The notes: generated by a model from the letters alone, not told the origin. A DNA stretch of 15,300 nt from DSXH01 sp037446915 (GCA_037446915.1 JBBIHP010000073.1:1-15300), one strand, 5' to 3'. Positions 1 through 8,370 are shown, counted from the stretch's first letter. Numbers and translations are program-made.

Positions 1-982
1 CAAGCCGGTCGCCGAATATCTTCGGTTCTAAAATGTTGCCAATTACATTCTGAATGAGAATTAATGTAACCAGCACGAGCAATGTATATCCAATGGATTC
101 ATATTGAATCAACGTCATTAGCGAAATAAATAATACTGCTATAACAGACCCGATATTTGGTATAAAGTTAAGTAGCAATGAAAGAACCGCCCATACTATA
201 AAAAACTCAATGCCAAAAGACCATGTTACAACTCCAACAATTACTCCGAGCAGTAAACTTATCATAAACTTTGTAAAAATATATTTCTGAACTTTTACTG
301 TAATATCCTTAAATGTTCTTTGAAGTTTTGTTTCTCTTTGAATCGTCATCGTTTCAAGATCTTCATCAATTGTATAATGATGTTCCTTATCAAGTTCCTC
401 CTTCATTTGAAGTTCTTTCTTAATTTTTTTTATTGAGGATTTAACTCCCTTTTCAACATATCGTACTCTAATTGCCTCAACAATTTTTTCGTGACCGCTG
501 CTAATAAAAATAAAGAAGAAAAGAATTAAGAAGGTGTAAGTAACCACTTCAATAGTTGAAGAGAAAATTCCCCCGGCTAATCCACCGTAATCAAAACTTT
601 CTAACACACTGGAAATTTTAAAATTTATTAACGATTCATCTTCCAGACCAAGTGATCTGGCAGTATTACTCACAAGATGATTCAGCTTGATTTCGATAAT
701 CGGTAATTTCTGACCGAATTGAACAAACGCGTCAATAACAATTTTCGATGCGCCGCCTATAAATATAATCGAAACCAGGATATCGAAAACAATAGCAATA
801 CCGTGAGGAATTTTTATTTTAGCAAGCAGTTTGTTAAGCGGTTCAAAAAGGAAAAACAAAAAGTATGCTATAACAAGCGGGAGAAAAATGTGCTGGAGTT
901 CTTTCAACACAAATAGCATAACAATTATTCCAATTGCCGAAATAAAAAATTTAATTACCGGATCTGTTCCTAATTTCTTCAT
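1..982 (-). CDS. AI-2E family transporter / PerM-like membrane protein (partial, C-terminus missing)
   Basis: Reading the minus strand from an ATG at 982 gives an open frame of 327 codons that runs off the window edge, so the C-terminal end is missing. The protein begins MKKLGTDPVIKFF and has the layout of the AI-2E/PerM (YdiK/YhhT) family: paired hydrophobic segments at about residues 11-50, another pair near 60-85, a segment near 145-165, a charged cytoplasmic-looking stretch rich in Lys/Glu, then a hydrophobic C-terminal block. The last visible residues contain the family hallmark NILEPKIFGDRLG (the N-x-x-E-P-K-x-x-G element). The family comprises inner-membrane proteins of varied role; AI-2 export is shown for a few members and Na+/H+ antiport for others, so no substrate is claimed. 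It is divergent from the amylase-type gene. No good Shine-Dalgarno precedes the ATG. Confidence 0.9.
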   Translation of the reverse strand, partial: MKKLGTDPVIKFFISAIGIIVMLFVLKELQHIFLPLVIAYFLFFLFEPLNKLLAKIKIPHGIAIVFDILVSIIFIGGASKIVIDAFVQFGQKLPIIEIKLNHLVSNTARSLGLEDESLINFKISSVLESFDYGGLAGGIFSSTIEVVTYTFLILFFFIFISSGHEKIVEAIRVRYVEKGVKSSIKKIKKELQMKEELDKEHHYTIDEDLETMTIQRETKLQRTFKDITVKVQKYIFTKFMISLLLGVIVGVVTWSFGIEFFIVWAVLSLLLNFIPNIGSVIAVLFISLMTLIQYESIGYTLLVLVTLILIQNVIGNILEPKIFGDRL

Positions 983-1035
983 AGGTGTGTTTTGTTTGTT
1001 GAGTGAAAATAAACAAAAAATGAGATTTTTCTAAC

Positions 1036-1057
1036 ATTTAATTTTCTTAAATTAAAT
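1036..1057. repeat. Perfect 9-bp AT-only inverted repeat in the divergent intergenic region
   Basis: ATTTAATTT (1036-1044) and AAATTAAAT (1049-1057) are exact reverse complements separated by TCTT. The element lies in the 116-nt gap between the divergent AI-2E and amylase genes and overlaps the downstream box of the candidate leftward promoter. It could be an operator dyad; because the arms hold only A and T, it could also be chance or a bent promoter tract. Confidence 0.5.
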
Positions 1058-1081
1058 ACCCAATAAACAATTTCCATCAAA
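1051..1081 (-). promoter_or_regulatory. Candidate promoter for the AI-2E family gene
   Basis: On the minus strand TTTG (1081-1078) is followed after 19 nt by TATTTAAT (1058-1051). This resembles the Bacteroidota pattern TTTG-N19-TAnnTTTG in spacing, with an imperfect downstream box. It also reads as a poor sigma-70 type TTGATG-N16-TATTTA. Its position gives a 5' leader of roughly 60 nt. The base composition is so AT-rich that chance matches are likely. Confidence 0.22.
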
Positions 1082-1098
1082 TTACGTGAGTATTAGAT

Positions 1099-2463
1099 AT
1101 GGTTAAGAATATAGCCCGTTTTATTACTGCACTTTTTATAACTACGCTCATTTTTACCGCTTGTAAAAATCCGGAGAATTCAAAAAGTCTTGAAAACACC
1201 GATACTCTAAAAGCTCCGAAGTGGAGTTACAATGCTACTATTTACGAAGTGAACACGCGTCAATTTACTAACGAAGGAACATTCAATGCTTTCCGTAATC
1301 ATCTTCCAAAGTTAAAAGAAATGGGTGTTGATATATTATGGTTTATGCCGATCCATCCGATTGGAGTTAAAAACCGGAAAGGTCCTCTTGGAAGTTATTA
1401 TTCTGTTCAAAACTATAAAGAGGTTAATCCCGAATTTGGTACGCTGGAGGATTTTAAGAGTCTTGTAAAAGAGGTGCATAGTTTGGGTATGTATGTTATT
1501 ATTGATTGGGTCGCAAATCATACTGCGTGGGATAATGTCTGGACAAAGACTCATCCTGAGTTTTACACAAAAGATAAAAACGGGAATTTTGTTTCACCGT
1601 TCGATTGGAGCGATGTAATTGATCTTAATTTCGATAATAGAGAGTTATGGAATTACATGCGCGATGCTATGAAATTCTGGGTTGATGAATGTAATATTGA
1701 CGGCTTCCGTTGTGATGTAGCCGCTATGGTTCCTTTAGATTTCTGGAAGTGGTTACGTCCTCAATTAGAAACGAACAAAAAATTATTTATGCTTGCAGAA
1801 GCACACGAGCCCGAATTACATGAAGCATTTAACATGACTTATAACTGGCAGCTAAAGGATTTATTTGTTGATATTGCCTCAGGGAAAAAGAATGCAGATG
1901 ATCTACACAAATTATTTGAAAAGGAAAAAACTATTTACCCGGGTGATGCTTTCAGAATGGTATTTACTACAAATCACGATGAAAATTCCTGGAATGGAAC
2001 CGACCAGGAGAGATTTGGAAAGTTCGCCAAACAATTTGCAGTAATGTCGGGTGTTGTTCCCGGAATGCCTTTAGTTTATTCCGGAATGGAAGGCGGGTTG
2101 AACAAGCGGCTTCTATTTTTCGAAAGGGATCCGATCCAATGGAAAGAGAGCGAGTATCGTTCTATTTACACAAAACTTTTTAAGCTGAAGAAGGAAAATA
2201 AAGCCCTTTGGAATGGACCGTTTGGAGGTGAATTAATTAAGATTGATACGGGTGACCCATCAATCTTTGCTTTTGTCCGTCAAAAGGACGGCAACAAAAT
2301 GATTGCTTTGTTTAATTTATCTGAAACCAAAAAAACTGTTAAGCTGAATTCTTACGACTTGAAAGGTGAATATAAAGATTTGTGGTTGGGTAAAATCACA
2401 ACAATAAGTGATAACTTTTCTTTAACTTTAGAACCATTAGCTAACACTATATTATACAGATAG
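1099..2463 (+). CDS. Alpha-amylase family (GH13) glycoside hydrolase, predicted lipoprotein
   Basis: The 454-residue protein starts with a lipoprotein signal peptide (positively charged start, hydrophobic 8-19, lipobox IFTAC with Cys22), so the mature enzyme should be lipid-anchored in the periplasm or outer membrane. It then shows the (beta/alpha)8 GH13 catalytic barrel. The four family regions are present: DWVANH (Asp136, Asn140, His141), GFRCDVAAM with nucleophile Asp206 and Arg204, acid/base Glu234 in LAEAHE, and TTNHDE with Asp294. The three catalytic carboxylates are intact, so it should cleave or rearrange alpha-glucosidic bonds in starch- or glycogen-like glucans. A beta-sandwich C-terminal domain fits residues about 385-454. 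It is compact for a GH13 enzyme. The specificity cannot be read from sequence. The kinase gene follows after 18 nt. Upstream of the ATG there is only a weak purine stretch. Confidence 0.92.
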   Translation: MVKNIARFITALFITTLIFTACKNPENSKSLENTDTLKAPKWSYNATIYEVNTRQFTNEGTFNAFRNHLPKLKEMGVDILWFMPIHPIGVKNRKGPLGSYYSVQNYKEVNPEFGTLEDFKSLVKEVHSLGMYVIIDWVANHTAWDNVWTKTHPEFYTKDKNGNFVSPFDWSDVIDLNFDNRELWNYMRDAMKFWVDECNIDGFRCDVAAMVPLDFWKWLRPQLETNKKLFMLAEAHEPELHEAFNMTYNWQLKDLFVDIASGKKNADDLHKLFEKEKTIYPGDAFRMVFTTNHDENSWNGTDQERFGKFAKQFAVMSGVVPGMPLVYSGMEGGLNKRLLFFERDPIQWKESEYRSIYTKLFKLKKENKALWNGPFGGELIKIDTGDPSIFAFVRQKDGNKMIALFNLSETKKTVKLNSYDLKGEYKDLWLGKITTISDNFSLTLEPLANTILYR

Positions 2464-2481
2464 TAAAAAGAATTAGAAAAG

Positions 2482-5025
2482 ATGGATCATCGACAGAAAA
2501 TTCATCGGTCCGGTAAAGGGGTTTACTTTTTTATTCTCACTGCCGGTGTAATAGTTTCTATTGTGGTTCTTTATGTTCTTCTTCTCGGTTTCAGAATAAA
2601 TTTCATTTTCAGCAATCTAATGGATTCGGCAACTAAAGTTAAACTTAGTGTTGCTAATGCAAAATTTGAATTCTTAAAAAGCTCATCTGATACTTCGAAT
2701 ACTTCTATAATAAATGCATGGGAACACTTAAGTTTAGCAGAACTATATGCCGGTAAACTCTTCGAAGAGAAGGATCCGTTTTCATTTATTGCTTTACCGC
2801 TTCATAAAATTGAGCTTCAGGATAAAGTTCAAAAACTCCAGGGAGAATTATTAAATTACCGTGGAGAGACAAGTCTGTTGCTTAAAAATAAATTAAAAAC
2901 CAGTCCGGCAGCAGAATCATTATTCAATAATATTGTTTCAATTACAGATGAGATTGAGCTGGAATTGCGAATTCTGCTCGATTCCGAGATAAAAGTTTTC
3001 AGAATTACTCTATTAGGTCTGATTGGCTTTTGCGTTCTTCTTCCGTTTATCACCTCCTTTATTTTTTACAGATACGAAAAGCAACGTACTTCGTTTATCA
3101 AACAGATTGAAAGCGCCACAATTACATTAGAGAAAGGTCTTCACAAGAAAACACGGGTTGAAGAAGCTCTTCAAGAAACACAAAGACAGCTTACAACATT
3201 AATACAAAATCTGCCCGGTATGGTTTACAGGTGTAAAGTCGATTCAGAATGGACAATGGAGTTTGTAAGCGATAAGTCATATCAAATAACCGGTTACAAA
3301 CCGAATGAACTAATAAACAATCATGTTACTTCCTACAACAGATTAATTAATTCACAGGATAAAGTTAAAATTTGGGATCAGATTCAAAAATCGGTTGAAC
3401 AAAGAAAATCTTTTCAACTGGTTTATAGAATTACTACTGCTTCCGGATATGAAAAGTGGGTCTGGGAAGAAGGAATTGGAATCTTTTCCGAAGACGATGA
3501 GTTAATTGCTCTCGAAGGATTTATTACTGATATAACTGAACAAAAAATTATTGAAGATCAATTACAGCTTCAGAGTAACGCACTTGAAGCTGCTGCTAAT
3601 GGTATTGTTATAACCGACAAGAATACAAGTTTAATCTGGGCAAACAGCGCGTACTGGCATATTACTGGTTATTCCAAAAGTGATTTTGCCGAAAATAAAA
3701 TGAACGTATTTAAATCCGAATTTCATGATATCACATTCTTTGAGCACTTATGGGATACAATTAAGAGCGGCGAAATATGGCGCGGCGAAATGATAAACAA
3801 AAAGAAAGATGGTTCTACTTATTTTCAGGAAATGACTATTACTCCAATCCGTAGTTCCGAAAACCAGATAATCTATTTTGTAGCGATCATCCAGGATATC
3901 ACAGAACGTAAAAAATCTGAAGATGCTCTTCGCGAAAGTGAGTTTCGCTTCCGCGGTTTGTACGAAAATGCAACTGTTGGTATTTACCGGACATCCCTTT
4001 CCGGTAAGATCTTAATGGCAAACCCAACTTTACAAAGAATTCTTGGCTACGACTCATTTACCGAATTAACCAATCTTGATGCAAAGGACTCTTATGCAGA
4101 TCCAAACACAAGGGCAATATTTACAAAGGAGTTAAATCTTAAGAATAGGGTATTTGGTTTTGAATCGATGTGGAAGAAAAAAGACGGAACAATTATTTAT
4201 GTAAGAGAAAGTGCTCGTGTTGTAAAAGACGAAGACGATAGACCTGTATTTTACGAAGGAACCGTTGAAGATATAACCGACAAAAAAATTGCCGAGGAAC
4301 AATTAATAAACGCCAAGGAACGTGCGGAACAGTCCGATCGGCTTAAATCAGAGTTCCTTGCTCAAATGTCCCACGAAATTAGAACTCCTCTGAATGTTAT
4401 ATTAAGTTTTACTGGAATGATGAAAGACGAGCTTCAAGATCAGGTAGATGAAGAATTAAAAAAAGGTTTTGATGTAATTGACGAAGAGGGGAAACGGATT
4501 ATGAGAACAATCGAACTTATAATCAACATGTCTGAACTGCAAACCGGTAATTATAGTTTTAATGCAAAGGAAATTGATCTAAATACCGATATTATTCAAA
4601 AACAATTTCAAAATTATCAACCAGTTACCAAACAAAAGAAAATAGCATTTAACATTGTGAACAACATTGATAATTCGAAGGTGTTGGCGGATGAATATTC
4701 TGTAAATCAAATTTTCTATCATCTTATAGATAACGCCGTTAAGTTTACAAGTACCGGCAAGGTTGAAATTAACCTTAATAAAGATCCGCGCAATAATGTT
4801 TATGTAGATGTAATAGATACCGGGGTCGGCATTTCAGAAGAATATATGAAAATGCTCTTCACTCCTTTTACAAAAGAGGAAAAAGGATATACAAGAAATT
4901 TCGAGGGAAATGGTTTGGGGTTAGCACTTGTTAAGAAATATTGCGATCTAAATAATGCCGAAATAAAAGTAACAAGCCAGAAAGGAAAAGGAACCATATT
5001 CAGAGTAACCTTCCTCAAAAAATAA
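2482..5025 (+). CDS. Membrane-bound sensor histidine kinase with three PAS domains
   Basis: This 847-residue protein has one membrane segment at about 14-36, an extracytoplasmic region of about 135 residues, and a second segment at about 174-196. A short coiled-coil linker (200-240) leads to three PAS/PAC units at about 235-355, 363-477 and 483-603, each closing with a D-I-T-(E/D)-(Q/R/K)-K type PAC end. The kinase core follows: H-box MSHEIRTPLN with phospho-acceptor His631, N-box LIDNAVKF (Asn751), G1 DTGVG (Asp779), F-box LFTPF (793-797) and G2 GNGLGLALV. All needed residues are present, so it should autophosphorylate. No receiver domain is fused, and no response regulator gene lies in the window, making it an orphan here. 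The ligand is unknown; the extracytoplasmic helical region is not one I recognise. It is 18 nt after the amylase gene and 7 nt before the acetyltransferase gene, which suggests one transcript. Confidence 0.95.
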   Translation: MDHRQKIHRSGKGVYFFILTAGVIVSIVVLYVLLLGFRINFIFSNLMDSATKVKLSVANAKFEFLKSSSDTSNTSIINAWEHLSLAELYAGKLFEEKDPFSFIALPLHKIELQDKVQKLQGELLNYRGETSLLLKNKLKTSPAAESLFNNIVSITDEIELELRILLDSEIKVFRITLLGLIGFCVLLPFITSFIFYRYEKQRTSFIKQIESATITLEKGLHKKTRVEEALQETQRQLTTLIQNLPGMVYRCKVDSEWTMEFVSDKSYQITGYKPNELINNHVTSYNRLINSQDKVKIWDQIQKSVEQRKSFQLVYRITTASGYEKWVWEEGIGIFSEDDELIALEGFITDITEQKIIEDQLQLQSNALEAAANGIVITDKNTSLIWANSAYWHITGYSKSDFAENKMNVFKSEFHDITFFEHLWDTIKSGEIWRGEMINKKKDGSTYFQEMTITPIRSSENQIIYFVAIIQDITERKKSEDALRESEFRFRGLYENATVGIYRTSLSGKILMANPTLQRILGYDSFTELTNLDAKDSYADPNTRAIFTKELNLKNRVFGFESMWKKKDGTIIYVRESARVVKDEDDRPVFYEGTVEDITDKKIAEEQLINAKERAEQSDRLKSEFLAQMSHEIRTPLNVILSFTGMMKDELQDQVDEELKKGFDVIDEEGKRIMRTIELIINMSELQTGNYSFNAKEIDLNTDIIQKQFQNYQPVTKQKKIAFNIVNNIDNSKVLADEYSVNQIFYHLIDNAVKFTSTGKVEINLNKDPRNNVYVDVIDTGVGISEEYMKMLFTPFTKEEKGYTRNFEGNGLGLALVKKYCDLNNAEIKVTSQKGKGTIFRVTFLKK

Positions 5026-5032
5026 ATTTGCC

Positions 5033-5602
5033 ATGAAGAAAATAAAACTTCTTCCACTAACAGAAAAAAACTGGGCGGATTTTGAAAATCTGTTTGGTAA
5101 AAATGGTGCTTGCGGCGGTTGTTGGTGCATGTGGTGGAGAATAAAGAGAAAAGAATTTGAAAAGAAAAAGGGTGCCGGAAATAAAAAGTTAATGAAGAAA
5201 ATTGTTGATAAAGGAATAGTACCGGGATTAATTTTTTATCAAGTAAGAGAGGCACTTGGATGGATTTCAGTTGCACCCCGCGATGAGTTTCCGGTTTTAA
5301 ATAACTCGAGAATACTAAAAAAAATTGATGATGAAAAAGTTTGGTCGATAGTCTGTTTTTTCATAGACAAACATTATCGCCGCAAAGGACTTTCTGTAGA
5401 AATCCTAAAAGCAACTATTGAATATGCTAAAAAGAAAAAAATAAAAATATTGGAAGGATATCCTGTTGAGCCCAAAAAGGAGAAGATGCCGTCAGTATTT
5501 GCATGGACAGGATTTGCCCCGGCATTCTTAAAAGCTGGTTTTAAAGAATTTGAAAGACGGTCAGAAACAAGACCTATTATGAGATATATTATTCAACAAT
5601 AA
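5033..5602 (+). CDS. GNAT family N-acetyltransferase with cysteine-rich N-terminus
   Basis: The 189-residue protein carries the GNAT fold signals: a beta strand and acetyl-CoA pyrophosphate loop HYRRKGLSVEIL at about 114-125 (R-R-K-G-L-S standing for the usual Q/R-x-x-G-x-G/A), and strand VWSIVCFF just before it. Its conserved-looking N-terminus contains Cys27, Cys30 and Cys32 in GACGGCWCMWWR, and later blocks EGYPVEP (141-147) and FAWTG (156-160). From memory this combination marks a widespread bacterial GNAT subfamily whose substrate is not established. It likely acetylates an amine using acetyl-CoA in the cytoplasm, but the acceptor cannot be named. The gene starts 7 nt after the kinase stop and ends 13 nt before the thioredoxin gene, so it is probably co-transcribed. 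An antisense open frame at 4800-5276 lacks any protein-like character. Confidence 0.88.
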   Translation: MKKIKLLPLTEKNWADFENLFGKNGACGGCWCMWWRIKRKEFEKKKGAGNKKLMKKIVDKGIVPGLIFYQVREALGWISVAPRDEFPVLNNSRILKKIDDEKVWSIVCFFIDKHYRRKGLSVEILKATIEYAKKKKIKILEGYPVEPKKEKMPSVFAWTGFAPAFLKAGFKEFERRSETRPIMRYIIQQ

Positions 5603-5615
5603 TGGAAATAAAATT

Positions 5616-6134
5616 ATGAAATCTTTCAAGCTACTCTTCGTTATAATAATTTTCGTTACATCCTTAATTTATTCACAGGATGATGCTGCTTCTTCAACAT
5701 TAATAAATAAGGGGGATAAAGCGCCGCAGTTTGAAGTTCAGTCTATCTCAGGTGAATGGCTCTCATCAGATCAATTAAAAGGGAAAGTTACATTAATTAA
5801 TTTCTGGGCAACCTGGTGTCCTCCTTGCCGGGCAGAATTCCCTCTTTTGCAAAAGGACATTTATGATTCAATTAAGGAAAAGGATTTTAATGTTATGGCT
5901 ATCTCGAGAGGTGAGGAAACGGATACAGTGAAGAAATTTATCGATAAGAATAAATATACATTCCCCATCTATGTTGATAAGGAAGCAAAAGTATATAACC
6001 TCTTTGCAAACAAATATATCCCGCGTAATTTTGTTATTGGTAAAGATGGGTACATAAAATGGGCGTCGGTTGGATTTGTTAAAGAGGAGTTTTACGAAAT
6101 GATAAAAGTAATTAGAGAAGAATTGAAAAAATAA
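5616..6134 (+). CDS. TlpA/ResA-type secreted thioredoxin-like protein
   Basis: The 172-residue protein has a signal peptide (MKSFKLLF, hydrophobic to about residue 18, probable cleavage near SQ-D at 21-22) and a TlpA/AhpC-TSA thioredoxin fold. The active site is WATWCPPC with Cys68 and Cys71, preceded by the strand VTLINFW, and the cis-proline position is Pro136 in YIPRNF. The region GDKAPQFEVQSISG (33-46) is the standard N-terminal strand of this family. It should act in the periplasm as a thiol-disulfide reductant, for example in cytochrome c maturation or rescue of oxidised cysteines; its electron donor is not in the window. It is the last gene of the plus-strand run and is followed by a convergent gene with an imperfect hairpin between. 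A weak GGAAA lies upstream of the ATG. Confidence 0.93.
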   Translation: MKSFKLLFVIIIFVTSLIYSQDDAASSTLINKGDKAPQFEVQSISGEWLSSDQLKGKVTLINFWATWCPPCRAEFPLLQKDIYDSIKEKDFNVMAISRGEETDTVKKFIDKNKYTFPIYVDKEAKVYNLFANKYIPRNFVIGKDGYIKWASVGFVKEEFYEMIKVIREELKK

Positions 6135-6144
6135 TTAACTAATA

Positions 6145-6178
6145 AACGGCTCACTAATTTTTAGTTGGCAGAACCGTT
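6145..6178 (-). terminator. Possible terminator hairpin between convergent genes
   Basis: AACGG (6145-6149) pairs with CCGTT (6174-6178), with a further TC/GA pairing after one mismatch, and an inner ACTAA/TTAGT stem closes the loop. The stem has an asymmetric internal loop and is imperfect. Read on the minus strand it is followed by a T-rich tract, and it overlaps the stop codon of the lipoprotein gene, so it suits termination of that gene; on the plus strand there is no clear T-run. Confidence 0.35.
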
Positions 6179-7325
6179 ATTTCTGAATCAAGTAATAAAA
6201 TAATTCTCTGGAAGGTATTTTAATATATCCTTTATTTAATAAATTACTTGCCGCTTCTGCTGCTATAAATTTGTAGATCCAGAAAGTCCATTCTCTAAAA
6301 CTTACTTCGTCCTTATAAACAGAAGACAAATATTTTTTTACAAACACCGGTCGTTTTGAATCGAGGTAATTAATCAATTCGTCCGAGACAAGAAGTGCCA
6401 TTTGAGTTAAAGTTTCATTTTCACGCTTTGAGATTACCGGGAGAATTAATTCACTGTTTTTAAGCAAACCGTATTTATTTAACGGGAATGTTAAATTCTT
6501 ATCTGCGGCTTTTAACTCCCCGCTCATAAATTTAACGAGATCATCAATGATTTTTTTCTTGAACGCTGTTTCATTAGAGACTTCGAACATTCCGAAATCC
6601 TGTATTAATTGTTCGCGTTTGATATCAATATAGTTTGCCCTTCTGTTAATATTACCAAATGCACACAGATAATATTCGTTATAATCTTCAAATTTGTTTT
6701 CGAGCCACAATTTATTTGCTGATTGCTGCAGTGTATCCTCCTGATTAACCATTAAATAATACTGATTACTTCCCCGCATCGGAATATCGGATCTTAAAAA
6801 TTTCTCAACTATATTTTTATTCTGCCATTTATCCAGCAAAACATTGTAAAGAATAAAAAGTGAAGATTCCTCGAAAGAAATATTGTAAAAAGAATTTAGT
6901 TGCCAGTACTTTTCCTTAACTGTTTGATACTTCTCAATTATTATGTTTGCGAAATCATTACTAAACTGCTGTATATATTTTTTTATATCCTCACTATCCC
7001 CGCTTGTTACAATCATGCATGCCGGCACAAATTCTTTTCCATCCGAACTTTTTATAAGTCCCTCAATAAATAACTGATTAATATAATTATTGTATTCAGC
7101 TTCACTGGTTTTAAGATTCTCAATTATTTCCTCTTTACTTACCCTTTTGTGAAGAAGGATTAAAATATCACTGAATATTTTTTGCTCAGCTAATTTTATC
7201 TGATTTACATTTTCCGGATAAACTTCAACAGTAAGTTTACCTTCCAGCAGTTCTGAAACATTCTCTTTTGATCTACAGGAAATAATAATGAAGAGAATAA
7301 ATATTACAGCAATTATTTTATTCAT
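6177..7325 (-). CDS. Unrecognised lipoprotein with winged-helix-like region and internal duplication
   Basis: I do not recognise this 382-residue protein. It opens with a lipoprotein signal (MNKIIAVIFILFIIISC, Cys17 acceptor), so the mature part should be anchored outside the cytoplasm. Residues about 48-106 look like a small helix-turn-helix with a wing: helices FSDILILLHK, SKEEIIENLK and EYNNYINQLFIEGL, then a strand pair IKSSDGKEFVPACMIV. A similar order recurs in the C-terminal half: KYGLLKNSELILPVIS (284-299) followed by helical sequence to about 360, matching GLIKSSDG-EFVPACMIV and its following helices. This suggests an old internal duplication. A winged-helix fold outside the cytoplasm would not bind DNA and might mediate protein contacts. 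No catalytic motif was seen. The gene starts 28 nt after the methyltransferase stop and is the last of the leftward run. Confidence 0.85.
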   Translation of the reverse strand: MNKIIAVIFILFIIISCRSKENVSELLEGKLTVEVYPENVNQIKLAEQKIFSDILILLHKRVSKEEIIENLKTSEAEYNNYINQLFIEGLIKSSDGKEFVPACMIVTSGDSEDIKKYIQQFSNDFANIIIEKYQTVKEKYWQLNSFYNISFEESSLFILYNVLLDKWQNKNIVEKFLRSDIPMRGSNQYYLMVNQEDTLQQSANKLWLENKFEDYNEYYLCAFGNINRRANYIDIKREQLIQDFGMFEVSNETAFKKKIIDDLVKFMSGELKAADKNLTFPLNKYGLLKNSELILPVISKRENETLTQMALLVSDELINYLDSKRPVFVKKYLSSVYKDEVSFREWTFWIYKFIAAEAASNLLNKGYIKIPSRELFYYLIQK

Positions 7326-7353
7326 ATAAAAGGTTCCGGTAAAAAAGTATTAT

Positions 7354-8346
7354 CTAATTTTTTATTCCTATTAAAATATTGGAGCCGAAACTGGTATCCT
7401 TACGAATAACCTTATTAATACCGGCATTTATAAACCAATCTCTCATTTCATTTTCAGTATAAGTATCCCCGCATTCGGTGCCGACAAGCATATTGAGAGA
7501 AAACAACGCGCCGCCAAGAGGACCGGTTCTATCCTCGTTCATAATAAAATCACGGATAATTGTTTGTCCCCCTGTCTTCAAAGATTCAGCACACTTATAA
7601 ATTAATTCTTTATTCTGCTCAAAGCTATTTATGTGAACAATTGCAGAAAGAAGTATAAGATCGTAACCATTACCAAAGGAACAATCCAGGTAGTCTCCTT
7701 CAATAAATTCAACACGATTAGAGAGCTCACATTCTGCCGCATATTTCTTTGTAATAGGAATTATTTCAGGAAGATCTAAAATCACACCCGTAATATTTTC
7801 ATTCCTACATAGGAATTCATAAGTAAACGCGCCCGAACCGCCGCCGATATCGAGCATCTTATTAACATTAGAAAAATCGAGCAATAAAGAAATAATTTTA
7901 GCTTCCCGCTGTGCCCTGTAATGCATTGCAGCAATAAAATTTTCCCGCCAGTCCTCTTTACTGGAATTTGTTTTCTGGAATACAGAACCACCTGATTTTA
8001 CTGATTCAGTCAACATACTCCATGAATCCCATAAATGATTTATATGATGAAGGTTCCCCATGTAATCCGGCTTTCCCTTAACGAGATACTTTGCAGATGC
8101 TTCAGTATTATAATACTTGCCATGAACTTTCCTTAAAAATCCTAAAGCGACAAGAGCATTCATCAGTCTATTAACAGCACGTTCATTACAATTAATAACT
8201 TTAGCTACATCATCCGAATGCATCATGTGTTTATCCAGAACAGTAAATATTTCCAGCTCTACTGCGGTTAATAACACTCTGCTTTGTTGAAATGAATTGG
8301 CCAGATTTCTTATACTATCCGGAGTGAATACTTCGTTGGTCTGCAT
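7354..8346 (-). CDS. SAM-dependent methyltransferase, COMT/ASMT (O-methyltransferase) type
   Basis: I use the ATG at 8346 (330 residues); a nine-codon extension would need a TTG at 8373 and adds nothing family-like. The N-terminal half is the winged-helix dimerisation domain of plant-type O-methyltransferases (residues about 13-90: helix LLTAVELEIFTVL, recognition-like NERAVNRLMNALVALGFLRK, wing GKYYNTEASAKYL). The C-terminal Rossmann domain has SAM motif I LDIGGGSGAF (165-174), acidic Asp191 in LDLPE, and GDYLD (217-221). His238 in VHINSFEQN sits at the catalytic-base position of COMT-like enzymes, though the usual H-D-W is replaced by H-I-N. It should methylate a small-molecule hydroxyl or similar group; the acceptor is unknown. 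It is 28 nt upstream of the lipoprotein gene. TATTTTTG at 8378-8371 resembles a Bacteroidota downstream promoter box. Confidence 0.9.
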   Translation of the reverse strand: MQTNEVFTPDSIRNLANSFQQSRVLLTAVELEIFTVLDKHMMHSDDVAKVINCNERAVNRLMNALVALGFLRKVHGKYYNTEASAKYLVKGKPDYMGNLHHINHLWDSWSMLTESVKSGGSVFQKTNSSKEDWRENFIAAMHYRAQREAKIISLLLDFSNVNKMLDIGGGSGAFTYEFLCRNENITGVILDLPEIIPITKKYAAECELSNRVEFIEGDYLDCSFGNGYDLILLSAIVHINSFEQNKELIYKCAESLKTGGQTIIRDFIMNEDRTGPLGGALFSLNMLVGTECGDTYTENEMRDWFINAGINKVIRKDTSFGSNILIGIKN

Positions 8347-8370
8347 AACAATCACATTGATTTTGTTATA

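Noticed and set aside
719..1034. Two short plus-strand frames inside the AI-2E family gene
   Set aside because: They are antisense to a well-supported membrane protein and have no ribosome site or recognisable sequence.
4800..5276. Long antisense open frame (158 codons) across the kinase end and acetyltransferase start
   Set aside because: It is opposite two clear family genes, is rich in Phe/Ser/Leu from A-rich coding on the other strand, and shows no domain pattern.
6145..6178. Strong bidirectional terminator between the convergent genes
   Set aside because: The stem is interrupted and the plus-strand T-run is missing; it was kept only as a weak minus-strand candidate.
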